The notes beneath the pieces are model-generated. The model was not told the origin of the DNA. It saw only the letters and a list, made by a program, of their open reading frames with translations, and ran no database searches. A DNA stretch of 64,000 nt from NCBI GenBank assembly GCA_050014595.1, contig JBEKDA010000027.1:1-64000 (forward strand), written 5' to 3'. Source of the stretch: PALSA-129 sp050014595. Its GTDB lineage: Bacteria > Acidobacteriota > Terriglobia > Bryobacterales > Bryobacteraceae. Below are positions 8,296-15,846 of this stretch, piece by piece. Both the position numbers and the translations under genes were made by a program. The stretch's first letter is position 1. Every line of letters starts with the position of its first letter.

Positions 8296-9306
8296 ATGGG
8301 AGACACTTCCCCACTCCGGGTGGTTTCGATCGGTGGCGGAACGGGACTCTCGGCGCTGCTGCAGGGGCTCAAGTATTTCGCGAAGGCCGGCGACCCAGCG
8401 GTTCCGGCGCTCGAAATCACCGCCATCGTCACCGTGACCGATGACGGCGGCAGCTCCGGCCGGCTGCGCCGCGAATTCGACGTCCTGCCGCCGGGCGATA
8501 TCCGCAACTGCATGGTGGCGCTGAGCGAGGATTCGGCGCTGCTGTCCGGTCTCTTTCAGTACCGTTTTTTGGCTGGGCGCGGCCTCAAAGGCCACAGTTT
8601 CGGCAATCTCTTTCTGACGGCCCTCACCGACATCATGGGCGATTTTCCCGAAGCCGTCCGCGCCTCCAGCGAAGTGCTGAAGATCGCCGGGCGCATCTAT
8701 CCGGCCACCGCGGCCAACGTGGCTCTGGAAGCTACTCTCGCAAACGGCGCGCAGGTGGTGGGTGAGACGCGCATCAGCCGCAGCCGTCATCGCATTGAAC
8801 GCATTCAGCTCATTCCCCGCCGCGTGCGTCCGCTGGCCGCCACGCTGGCGGCCATCGCCGAAGCCGACGTCATCACGCTGGGCCCCGGATCGCTGTTCAC
8901 CAGCATTGTGCCCAATCTGCTGGTCCAGGGCATCCCCGCCGCCATTCACCGCTCGCGGGCCATCAAGGCCTGCTTCGTCAACCTGATGTCGCAGCCCGGC
9001 GAAACCACGCACTTTCGCGCCTCCGACCACATCCGCGCAATCCACCAGCACGCCAGGATCAGGCTTCTGGATTACGCGGTGATCAACACCGCTCCCATTA
9101 CTCCGGCGATGAAGAAGCGGTACGCGCGGCAGGAGGCCACGCCAGTGGAGAACGACACCGAGCGAATCCTCAAAATGGGCGTCAAGGTGATAGCTGGGAA
9201 CCTGGTGTGGCGTGGAGAAAAGGTGCGGCACGATCCCGGGACCACCGCCGCCGTGGCGGTCAAGCTGGCGCAGGAGGGGCGACGCCGCAAACTCGGGCGG
9301 CCATAA
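8296..9306 (+). CDS. yvcK: YvcK/CofD-like gluconeogenesis factor
   Basis: 336 residues. The N-terminal nucleotide-binding loop VSIGGGTGLSALLQGLK (residues 10-26) is followed by VTDDGGSSGRLRREF, LPPGDIRNC, GHSFGNLFLTALTDIMGD and ITLGPGSLFTSIVPNLLV, all family hallmarks. In Bacillus and mycobacteria the protein binds UDP-sugars and is needed for cell shape on gluconeogenic carbon sources. It sits directly before glmU, which makes UDP-GlcNAc, a known YvcK ligand in other bacteria, so the neighbourhood is functionally sensible. The stop is 10 bases before the glmU start. Confidence 0.94.
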   Translation: MGDTSPLRVVSIGGGTGLSALLQGLKYFAKAGDPAVPALEITAIVTVTDDGGSSGRLRREFDVLPPGDIRNCMVALSEDSALLSGLFQYRFLAGRGLKGHSFGNLFLTALTDIMGDFPEAVRASSEVLKIAGRIYPATAANVALEATLANGAQVVGETRISRSRHRIERIQLIPRRVRPLAATLAAIAEADVITLGPGSLFTSIVPNLLVQGIPAAIHRSRAIKACFVNLMSQPGETTHFRASDHIRAIHQHARIRLLDYAVINTAPITPAMKKRYARQEATPVENDTERILKMGVKVIAGNLVWRGEKVRHDPGTTAAVAVKLAQEGRRRKLGRP

Positions 9307-9316
9307 TATAGTATTG

Positions 9317-10723
9317 ATGGCCACTCCCGTTACTGTTGTGATCCTCGCCGCCGGGCTGGGCACGCGCATGAAATCCCGCCGAGCCAAGGTGTTGCACCGC
9401 GCGGGCGGCAAACCGCTGGTGGAACACGTGGTCTCCACCGCGCTTCGGCTCGCGCCCGCGGAGCGTATTTTCGTGGTGGTGGGACATCAAGCGGACGAAG
9501 TGCGCCGCGCGGTTTCGACGCGCGGCATCGGCTTCATTGAACAGGCCGAACAAAAAGGCACCGGCCACGCGGTGATGGCGGGCCGCGAGCGGCTGGCCTT
9601 GCTGGGCGGCTACCTGGTGGTGCTGTACGGGGATTGTCCGCTGCTGCGCGCCGCAACGCTCGAGCGCCTGATAGACGCCGAAGTTTCCGGCGGCGCCGCC
9701 GCCGTGCTGCTCACGGCGGAAATGGCCGACCCGACCGGCTATGGCCGGGTGATCCGCGATGGCCGTGGCCTTGTCTCTGAAATCGTCGAGCAGAAAGCCG
9801 CCAGCCCCGCGCAACTTGCCATTCGCGAAGCCAACATGGGGATCTACTGTTTCCGCGCCGATCTTTTCTGGCAGCACGTCGACCGGCTCCGCACCAACAA
9901 TCCCGCCGGCGAATACTACCTCACCGATATGGCGGCCATCCTCAGGCGCGCCGGCCACGCCGTGGAAGCGCTCCGCATCGACGACGCGCGTGAAGCGCTG
10001 GGCATCAACACGCGCATCGAGCTGGCCGAGGTGGACGCGCTGCTGCGCGGGCGCAAGCTGCGCGAGCTCATGCTGGCCGGCGTAACGATTGAAAAGCCCG
10101 AGACAGTCTCGATCGACGCCGATGTCTCGATCGGCATCGACACGGTGGTGGAACCCTTCGCTCAGATCCTGGGCCACTCCAGCATCGGCGAGAACTGCCG
10201 CATCGGCGCCTGCTCGGTGGTGCGCAATTGCGAATTGGGGGAGGCGGTGGAGATCGCGCCCTTCACGCTGGTGGAAGACTCGCGCCTCGACCGCGGTGTG
10301 CACGCGGGCCCCTTCGCGCGCCTGCGCATGAACAACCACGTGGAAGAAGGCGCGCGCATCGGCAACTTCGTGGAGCTGAAGAAGACCCGCATGGGCGCCG
10401 GCGCCAAGGCCAACCACCTGGCTTACCTCGGCGATTCGCAGATCGGCGCGCGTTCCAACATCGGCGCCGGCACCATCACCTGCAATTACGACGGCGTCCG
10501 CAAGCACCCCACCACTATCGGCGAGGGCGCATTCGTGGGCAGCAACTCGACGCTGGTGGCGCCCATCGAAATCGGGGCGGGCTCTTATATCGGCGCCGGC
10601 TCCGTCATCACCAAGCCGGTGCCTCCCGACTCCCTGGCGGTCGGCCGGGCCCACCAGGTAGTCAAAGAGGGATGGGCCAAAAAGCGCCGCGAGCGAAATG
10701 CGAAACCAGGGCTTCGCCCTTGA
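9317..10723 (+). CDS. glmU: Bifunctional N-acetylglucosamine-1-phosphate uridyltransferase / glucosamine-1-phosphate acetyltransferase
   Basis: 468 residues from ATG 9317. It makes UDP-GlcNAc from glucosamine-1-phosphate, acetyl-CoA and UTP for peptidoglycan. Residues 1-230 are the uridyltransferase with LAAGLGTRMKSRRAKVLH (loop 10-27), GTGHAVMAG and YGDCPLL. From about 250 onward a left-handed beta-helix of hexapeptide repeats forms the acetyltransferase; the catalytic His is His367 in AKANHLAYLGD, and NYDGVRKHPT follows. The last codons (GLRP) and the stop lie inside a dispersed hairpin repeat (10708-10750), so the natural C-terminus may have been slightly altered. Confidence 0.97.
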   Translation: MATPVTVVILAAGLGTRMKSRRAKVLHRAGGKPLVEHVVSTALRLAPAERIFVVVGHQADEVRRAVSTRGIGFIEQAEQKGTGHAVMAGRERLALLGGYLVVLYGDCPLLRAATLERLIDAEVSGGAAAVLLTAEMADPTGYGRVIRDGRGLVSEIVEQKAASPAQLAIREANMGIYCFRADLFWQHVDRLRTNNPAGEYYLTDMAAILRRAGHAVEALRIDDAREALGINTRIELAEVDALLRGRKLRELMLAGVTIEKPETVSIDADVSIGIDTVVEPFAQILGHSSIGENCRIGACSVVRNCELGEAVEIAPFTLVEDSRLDRGVHAGPFARLRMNNHVEEGARIGNFVELKKTRMGAGAKANHLAYLGDSQIGARSNIGAGTITCNYDGVRKHPTTIGEGAFVGSNSTLVAPIEIGAGSYIGAGSVITKPVPPDSLAVGRAHQVVKEGWAKKRRERNAKPGLRP

Positions 10724-10750
10724 AATCCCTTCGGGATTTGGAAGTCAGGA
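10708..10750 (+). repeat. Twin-hairpin plus heptamer repeat, copy 2
   Basis: AGGGCTTCGCCCT (10708-10720) and AAATCCC-TTC-GGGATTT (10723-10739) are followed by a single GTCAGGA (10743-10749). The first hairpin supplies the last codons of glmU and its TGA (10721-10723). With a TTCG-type loop and strong stems it could also act as the glmU terminator, though no U-tract follows. Confidence 0.8.
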
Positions 10751-10780
10751 GCCGGAAGGAATGGCCAGCGAAGAATCTAT

Positions 10781-12700
10781 ATGAATAGGAGCGCTTTGCA
10801 GTTGATTGTCCTGGCCGCGGCGGTTGTCTCCGCGGCCGCGGCGGCGACCGTCGTGAAGCCGTCCATGCTCAAGGTGATCCCGCAGCCCGTGTCGGTCCAG
10901 ATGCGGCCCGGTTCTTTCCACCTTCGTCCCGGCATGTCCATCGTGGTTACGGCCGGCAAAGCGGAGGCGCGACAGGTGGGCGGCTATCTGGCGCATGCCG
11001 TGGCCGCACCCACGGGCTGGAAGTGGAAGATTTCGGAAGCCGCCAAACCATCCGGGCGTGCCAACAGGATCGCACTGGAACTCACCAAGGGCGGCGGCAT
11101 TCCGGGCGATGCCCATCACGAGGGCTACGACCTCACCATCACCTCGCACGGCGTCCGCATCCAGGCTTCCACCGCGGCAGGCCTCTTCCACGGCGTCCAG
11201 ACGCTGCTCCAGTTACTGCCGCCGGAGATCGAGAGCTCGACGCTCCAGCACGCCGACTGGAGCGTGCCTTGCCTTCGCATCGCGGACTACCCGCGCTTCG
11301 CGTGGCGCGGCCTGATGCTCGACGTCAGCCGCCACTTCTTCCCTGCGGACTTCGTCAAGCGCTACATCGATCGCATGGCCCGCGCCAAGCTCAACCTGTT
11401 CCACTGGCACCTGGTGGACGACAACGGCTGGCGCATCGAAATCAAGTCGCTTCCGCTGCTGACCCAGGTCGGCGCGTGGCGCGCGCCGCGCCTGGGCCGC
11501 TGGGGCCAAAGCGAACCGGTCAAAGACGGTGAAGCGGCCACCGATGGCGGCTTCTACACGCAGGACGACATCCGCGAAGTGGTGGCGTACGCCAAGGAAC
11601 GCTTCATCACCGTGCTCCCCGAGATCGAGATGCCGGGCCATTCGCTGGCTGCGCTGGCCTCTTACCCCGAGCTTTCCTGCACCGGCGGACCGTTCCACGT
11701 GGATCCCGGCACGAGCTTCTACAGCAAAGTCGACAACGCATTCTGTCCAGGCAATGAAAAGACCTTCGAGTTCATCGACCAGGTCTTCACCGAGGTCGCC
11801 AGACTCTTTCCTTCCGAATATGTCCACATCGGCGGCGACGAATGTTACAAGGGCTTCTGGAAGACCTGCGAGAAGTGCCAGCGCCGGATGGCCGAAGAGC
11901 ACCTGGCCAATGAAGAGGAATTGCAGAGCTACCTGGTGCGCCGCGCCGAAAAGATTCTGGAGTCCAAGGGGAAGAAGCTGATCGGCTGGGACGAAATCCT
12001 GCAGGGGGGCCTGGCTCCCAACGCCGCCGTGATGTCCTGGCGCGGCATGGATGGCGGAATCGCCGCCGCCAAAATGAATCACCCGGTGGTCATGTCGCCC
12101 ACCGGTTTCGCCTATCTGGACTACTACCAGGGCGACCCGGCGCTCGAACCGACCACCTTCGGCCGACTGCTGCTTAGCACGGTGTACAAATTCGAGCCCG
12201 TGCCCGAGGGCGTCGACCCCCAGTTCATTCTTGGCGGCCAAGCCAACCTCTGGACCGAGTCGGTGCCCAACGCGCGCCACGCCGAGTACATGACGTGGCC
12301 ACGCGCGTTCGCCTTGGCGGAAACCTTGTGGTCTCCGAAGACCTCCCGCAACTGGGAGGATTTCATGCGCCGCACGGAAGCGCAGTTCGAGCGGCTGGAC
12401 GACGGCCAGGTCAACTACGCCCGCTCGGTCTACGATGTGGCGATTGCTCCCGCGCGCGATAGCTCGGGCAAGCTGACTTTGCGCATGAGTTCCGAGATCG
12501 GCGGCGCAGACATCTATTACACAATCGACGGCACGAATCCGGATTCCTTCATGCTGAAGTACCGCGGCGCTCCCGTGGTGGTGCCCGAAGAAGTTTATGT
12601 CGTGAAGGCGGTGGCGTGGCGCAACGGAAAGCCTTCGGGGCGCGTGCTGTCGATATTGATGCGGGACCTGATCGCGCGACTGCCGCGGCCGCGGAGTTAG
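10781..12700 (+). CDS. Secreted beta-N-acetylhexosaminidase, GH20
   Basis: 639 residues. The signal peptide spans about residues 1-23 (LIVLAAAVVSAAAAATV). Residues 28-150 are the GH20 accessory domain, ending in the typical GLFHGVQTLLQLL; the TIM barrel follows with WRGLMLDVSRHFFP, NLFHWHLVDDNGWRIEI and the catalytic pair Asp353-Glu354 in HIGGDE, then YLDYYQG and QANLWTE. The C-terminus adds a chitobiase-type beta-sandwich (IYYTIDGTNPDSF). It removes terminal GlcNAc or GalNAc from glycans or chitin fragments in the periplasm or outside, with substrate-assisted catalysis. It probably supports chitin or peptidoglycan scavenging; glmU lies upstream but transcription is likely separate. Confidence 0.95.
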   Translation: MNRSALQLIVLAAAVVSAAAAATVVKPSMLKVIPQPVSVQMRPGSFHLRPGMSIVVTAGKAEARQVGGYLAHAVAAPTGWKWKISEAAKPSGRANRIALELTKGGGIPGDAHHEGYDLTITSHGVRIQASTAAGLFHGVQTLLQLLPPEIESSTLQHADWSVPCLRIADYPRFAWRGLMLDVSRHFFPADFVKRYIDRMARAKLNLFHWHLVDDNGWRIEIKSLPLLTQVGAWRAPRLGRWGQSEPVKDGEAATDGGFYTQDDIREVVAYAKERFITVLPEIEMPGHSLAALASYPELSCTGGPFHVDPGTSFYSKVDNAFCPGNEKTFEFIDQVFTEVARLFPSEYVHIGGDECYKGFWKTCEKCQRRMAEEHLANEEELQSYLVRRAEKILESKGKKLIGWDEILQGGLAPNAAVMSWRGMDGGIAAAKMNHPVVMSPTGFAYLDYYQGDPALEPTTFGRLLLSTVYKFEPVPEGVDPQFILGGQANLWTESVPNARHAEYMTWPRAFALAETLWSPKTSRNWEDFMRRTEAQFERLDDGQVNYARSVYDVAIAPARDSSGKLTLRMSSEIGGADIYYTIDGTNPDSFMLKYRGAPVVVPEEVYVVKAVAWRNGKPSGRVLSILMRDLIARLPRPRS

Positions 12701-12750
12701 GGTAGTGCAGGGTGACAGTAGGTGGCCCGTCAGGTGCTATGCTTCCCACG

Positions 12751-13749
12751 ATGCGCCTCGCCGCCCTCTGCCTGCTGAGCGTCTGCGCGGCGTGGCCGCA
12801 GTTTCGCAGCACCGTCCAGTTGGTAGTTGCGCCGGTCACCGTCACGGATTCCAAAGGCCAGTTCGTGGACGGGCTGGATGCCTCCGACCTGATCCTCTAC
12901 GACAACAATGTGCCGCAACGCACACAGGTGGATAGCGAGATCTATCCGATTTCGCTGGTTGTCGCGGTCCAGACCAGCAAGAACGCGGGGCCCATTCTCG
13001 ACAAGCTGGGATCGAGCGGAATTCTTTTTTCGCAGTTATTGGCGGCAGACCAGGGCGAGACGGCACTGCTCACCTTCAGCGACGAGGTTCACCGGCGTGT
13101 GGATTTTACCAAATCGCCCGACGACCTGATCCGCGTTCTGAAGAAGATGCGGACCGACGGCTACAATGCTGTGACGCTCGATGCCATCTCCACGGCGTTG
13201 GACATGCTGAGCCATCGGCCACCCGGGCGGCGGCCCATCATCTGCGTCATCGGAGAAACTCGCGACCGGTCGAGCAACGCCAAGCTGCCCGAGGTGATCC
13301 GCGAGATTGAACACCAGAACGTGGCGGTCTACTGGCTGACGTATTCCGCTTTTCTGGCGCCCTACACCGACCGCAAGAGGAAGACGTACGGCGACATTGA
13401 AGATGATAAGGAAAAAGGAAAGGACAAGAGCCACGACGCCACGCCGGTTCCGGATGACTCGATACCGTGGAACCTGCTGGCGGGCATCATGGAATTGGCG
13501 CGGCTTCCCAAACCGAACATCGCAAATATTTTTACGCGCACCACCGGCGCCAGCGCCATCAATTCCTTCAGCAAGAACCAACTGGAGAAGGCCATCCACG
13601 CCATTGGTGACGAGGTGCATCGCCAATACATTCTGAGCTTCCCGCCGCCGGTTTCGACGCCGGGGCTTTTTCACACCATCCGGGTGGTGGTGAAGGGGCG
13701 GCCGGATCTGCATGTCAAGACGCGCGAAGGATACTGGACCGTGCAATAG
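12751..13749 (+). CDS. VWFA-related acidobacterial secreted protein (TIGR03436 type)
   Basis: 332 residues from ATG 12751, which opens the signal peptide MRLAALCLLSVCAAWPQ; an in-frame ATG four codons upstream (12739) is possible. The mature protein begins with the family strand VVAPVTVTDSKGQFVDGLDASD and has a von Willebrand A-like core (LVVAVQTSKNAGPILDKLG, LLTFSDEVHRRVDF, DAISTALDML, PIICVIGETRDRSS). The canonical DxSxS metal site reads QTSKN, so metal binding may be lost. The family is expanded in Solibacter-like genomes and its function is unknown; a periplasmic binding role is plausible. Confidence 0.85.
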   Translation: MRLAALCLLSVCAAWPQFRSTVQLVVAPVTVTDSKGQFVDGLDASDLILYDNNVPQRTQVDSEIYPISLVVAVQTSKNAGPILDKLGSSGILFSQLLAADQGETALLTFSDEVHRRVDFTKSPDDLIRVLKKMRTDGYNAVTLDAISTALDMLSHRPPGRRPIICVIGETRDRSSNAKLPEVIREIEHQNVAVYWLTYSAFLAPYTDRKRKTYGDIEDDKEKGKDKSHDATPVPDDSIPWNLLAGIMELARLPKPNIANIFTRTTGASAINSFSKNQLEKAIHAIGDEVHRQYILSFPPPVSTPGLFHTIRVVVKGRPDLHVKTREGYWTVQ

Positions 13750-13757
13750 TTTCCGAT

Positions 13758-13783
13758 CGGAGCCGCGCACGTAAGTAAGCGGT
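13758..13783. repeat. Short dispersed repeat, CGGAGCCGCGC family, copy 1
   Basis: CGGAGCCGCGCACGTAAGTA and the bases to 13783 match 54098-54123 with two substitutions in 26 bases. The copy lies just after the VWFA gene stop. Read on the opposite strand it encodes an Ala/Tyr-Arg-Gly-Ser string (LTYVRGSD here, LAYARGSE in the other copy). Confidence 0.7.
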
Positions 13784-13832
13784 GTTCGTGCGGCGCATAT
13801 TTCCAGGGCGACAGGGTACAGATTCATCGATT

Positions 13833-14768
13833 TTATAATTTCCCATTCACCTGCGCCATCACCCACTCGGTCTCGAGCGCGGTCTCCCCGCTCGAGCGCG
13901 GCGCGCGGCCTTGCAACACCGCGCAGGCAAAATCCTCGATGCACGGGTAATGCGGGTTGGCGGCCGCCGGCACTTCTTCGACGCCCCCGGGATACATCAG
14001 CGCGGGGGAGTTGAGCGGCGTCAGATCCATTTCGCCTTCGGTGCCTCGAATGCGGAACTCGTCGCGCGCCACGCGCGAGTGCCAGCGCACATCCACCAGG
14101 CTGCGCACACCCGACGCGTGCTCGGTCAGGACCGTGGCATTGTCTTCCACCGGGATGGGATGCACCAGCGTGGAACGGTATCCGGTGGCCCGCACCGGCC
14201 GGCCGAACAGATAATTCATGAGGTCGATGCGGTGGCAGGCGATATCATACAGCGGGCCGCCGCCGGCCTTGGCCGGGTCGAGCAGCCACTCCCGCGCCGC
14301 GCCCGCCGGATAGAACCAGTCGTGACACGTAGCCTCCGCAAAGACCGGACGCCCGATGGCGCCGGCCGCCAGCAGTTCGCGCGCCCGCTCCACTTTCGGA
14401 TACATGCGGCGATAGTAAGAGATGCCGAGAGTGCGTCCGGTTTCCTCGGCGGCTTGCTGCATGGTGACGGCTTGCTGGTAGTCCATGGCCATGGGCTTTT
14501 CGCACAACACGTGCCGCCGGGCGCGCAGCGCGGCGATGGTTTGCGAGGCGTGCACAAAAACAGGCGTGGCGATGTAGACCGCTTCGGCCGGGCAGGCGGC
14601 CAGGGCAGTTTCCAAGCTCTCCCAACCGGGGACGCCATAGGGCTCGGCCTTAGCTGGGTCGCGAGTCACGATTCCCGCCAAACGGCTGTGCGGTTCCGCC
14701 AGGATGGCCGGAAGAACCCGCTTGGATGAGATATCGCCGATTCCTACTACCAGCCAAGTGAGCGCCAT
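13833..14768 (-). CDS. Gfo/Idh/MocA family NAD(P)-dependent oxidoreductase
   Basis: 311 residues. The N-terminal Rossmann domain has VVGIGDISSKRVLPAI, with GxGxxx-type spacing slightly relaxed to GIGDIS, then the family triad E-K-P (Glu90-Lys91-Pro92 in HVLCEKPMAMD) whose Lys is catalytic. The C-terminal alpha/beta domain carries the DIACHRIDLMNYLFG helix with the usual Asp-x3-His. There is no signal peptide, so it is cytoplasmic. It probably oxidises or epimerises a sugar or cyclitol; the substrate is unknown. It is convergent with the VWFA gene and isolated. Confidence 0.9.
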   Translation of the reverse strand: MALTWLVVGIGDISSKRVLPAILAEPHSRLAGIVTRDPAKAEPYGVPGWESLETALAACPAEAVYIATPVFVHASQTIAALRARRHVLCEKPMAMDYQQAVTMQQAAEETGRTLGISYYRRMYPKVERARELLAAGAIGRPVFAEATCHDWFYPAGAAREWLLDPAKAGGGPLYDIACHRIDLMNYLFGRPVRATGYRSTLVHPIPVEDNATVLTEHASGVRSLVDVRWHSRVARDEFRIRGTEGEMDLTPLNSPALMYPGGVEEVPAAANPHYPCIEDFACAVLQGRAPRSSGETALETEWVMAQVNGKL

Positions 14769-15021
14769 AGGTCCATCATATCTGTCCGCCGGGCGGCACT
14801 TGACATCTCTGCGGTGTCCAGGAAATGGATGGACAGCGGTTCCCAGTGCTGGCGCACTGGGCTATGCTCTTGCGTCCTTCGGACTCGGGCCGCGGAGGAA
14901 TCGTCGCGGCCCGCGAAGAAAACAAAGCACAGTAGTACAGAGCGGCGGAGCCGCGCGGGAGAAGAAATCAGAGGGGTATAATACTTTGACCAGTCGTTCC
15001 AACGACAGTACACTAGCTTTT
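14769..15021. other. Intergenic region with strong hairpins between divergent genes
   Basis: It holds a perfect CCCAGTGC-TGGC-GCACTGGG stem (14842-14861) and a GGGCCGCGG / GTCGCGGCCC pairing near 14888-14911. The promoters of both the Gfo/Idh gene and uppP must lie here, but no clear sigma-70 pair stands out. The hairpins look like further members of this genome's palindromic repeats rather than a riboswitch. Confidence 0.5.
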
Positions 15022-15846
15022 ATGCCTATCCTGCAGGTCATCGTCCTTGGCGTGGTTCAGGGACTGACGGAGTTCCTACCCATCTCCAGCACGGCTCACC
15101 TCTATCTCACTTCCTGGCTGCTCGGCTGGAATACCGAAGGACTCAACTTCGATATCATGCTGCACCTGGGCACGCTGGTTGCGGTCCTGCTCTACTTTCT
15201 GCGCGACTGGCTGCAAATCATCGGCCAGGGCTTCGGATTGCAAGTCGGCCACGATAACGAACTCCGCCACAATCACATGCTGCTGTGGCTGCTGGCCATC
15301 GGCAGCATTCCCGTGGGCGTGGTCGGGTTTTTGTTCAACAAGCAGGCTGAGACCGCCTGGCGCGCACCCTCGGTGATGGGCTGGATGCTGATCGCGGTCG
15401 GCATCCTCATGTGGCTGGCTGAGAACGCCAGCCGCAAGCAACGCGACCTGGCTTCCTTGAACCTGGCCGATTCCGTGGTCATCGGTGTTGCGCAAGCGCT
15501 GGCAGTGGTGCCGGGCACATCGCGCTCCGGCATCAGTATCTCCGCCGGGCTGTTCCGCAACCTGACCAGCGAAGCGGCCGCGCGCTTTTCCTTCCTGCTC
15601 TCGGCTCCGGCCATCGGCGGCGCCGTCGCCAAGGCGCTCTGGGACATGCACAAGCAGCACCAGTTGCACTCGCTCGCCGAGCCCACGTTCCTGATCGGCG
15701 TGGTGGTCAGCGGCATCACCGGCTGCGCGGTCATCGCCTGGTTTCTGCATTATCTGCGTCACAATAGCTTGCGGCCGTTCGTGATTTATCGCCTGGTTTT
15801 TGGCATAATAGTGCTTGCTCTGGCTTTCATCCGCCGGCCAGCGTGA
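15022..15846 (+). CDS. uppP: Undecaprenyl-diphosphatase (UppP/BacA)
   Basis: 274 residues from ATG 15022, where the family start MPILQVIVLGVVQGLTEFLP begins; the frame is open further 5' only through non-conserved hairpin DNA. It is an integral membrane enzyme with about eight segments that recycles undecaprenyl pyrophosphate to the monophosphate carrier for peptidoglycan; loss or excess changes bacitracin sensitivity. Signatures are QGLTEFLPISSTAHL (residues 13-27) and VVPGTSRSGISISAGL with the catalytic Arg/Ser. Its TGA overlaps the ftsK start (TGATG). Confidence 0.96.
   Translation: MPILQVIVLGVVQGLTEFLPISSTAHLYLTSWLLGWNTEGLNFDIMLHLGTLVAVLLYFLRDWLQIIGQGFGLQVGHDNELRHNHMLLWLLAIGSIPVGVVGFLFNKQAETAWRAPSVMGWMLIAVGILMWLAENASRKQRDLASLNLADSVVIGVAQALAVVPGTSRSGISISAGLFRNLTSEAAARFSFLLSAPAIGGAVAKALWDMHKQHQLHSLAEPTFLIGVVVSGITGCAVIAWFLHYLRHNSLRPFVIYRLVFGIIVLALAFIRRPA

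Noticed and set aside
13833..14729. Long plus-strand open frame opposite the Gfo/Idh gene
   Set aside because: Shadow of a high-GC gene; His/Arg/Gly-rich product without a family, while the minus strand encodes a complete enzyme.
14704..15021. A 106-codon N-terminal extension of uppP
   Set aside because: It runs through hairpin-rich intergenic DNA and the 5' end of the divergent oxidoreductase gene; the family start is at ATG 15022.
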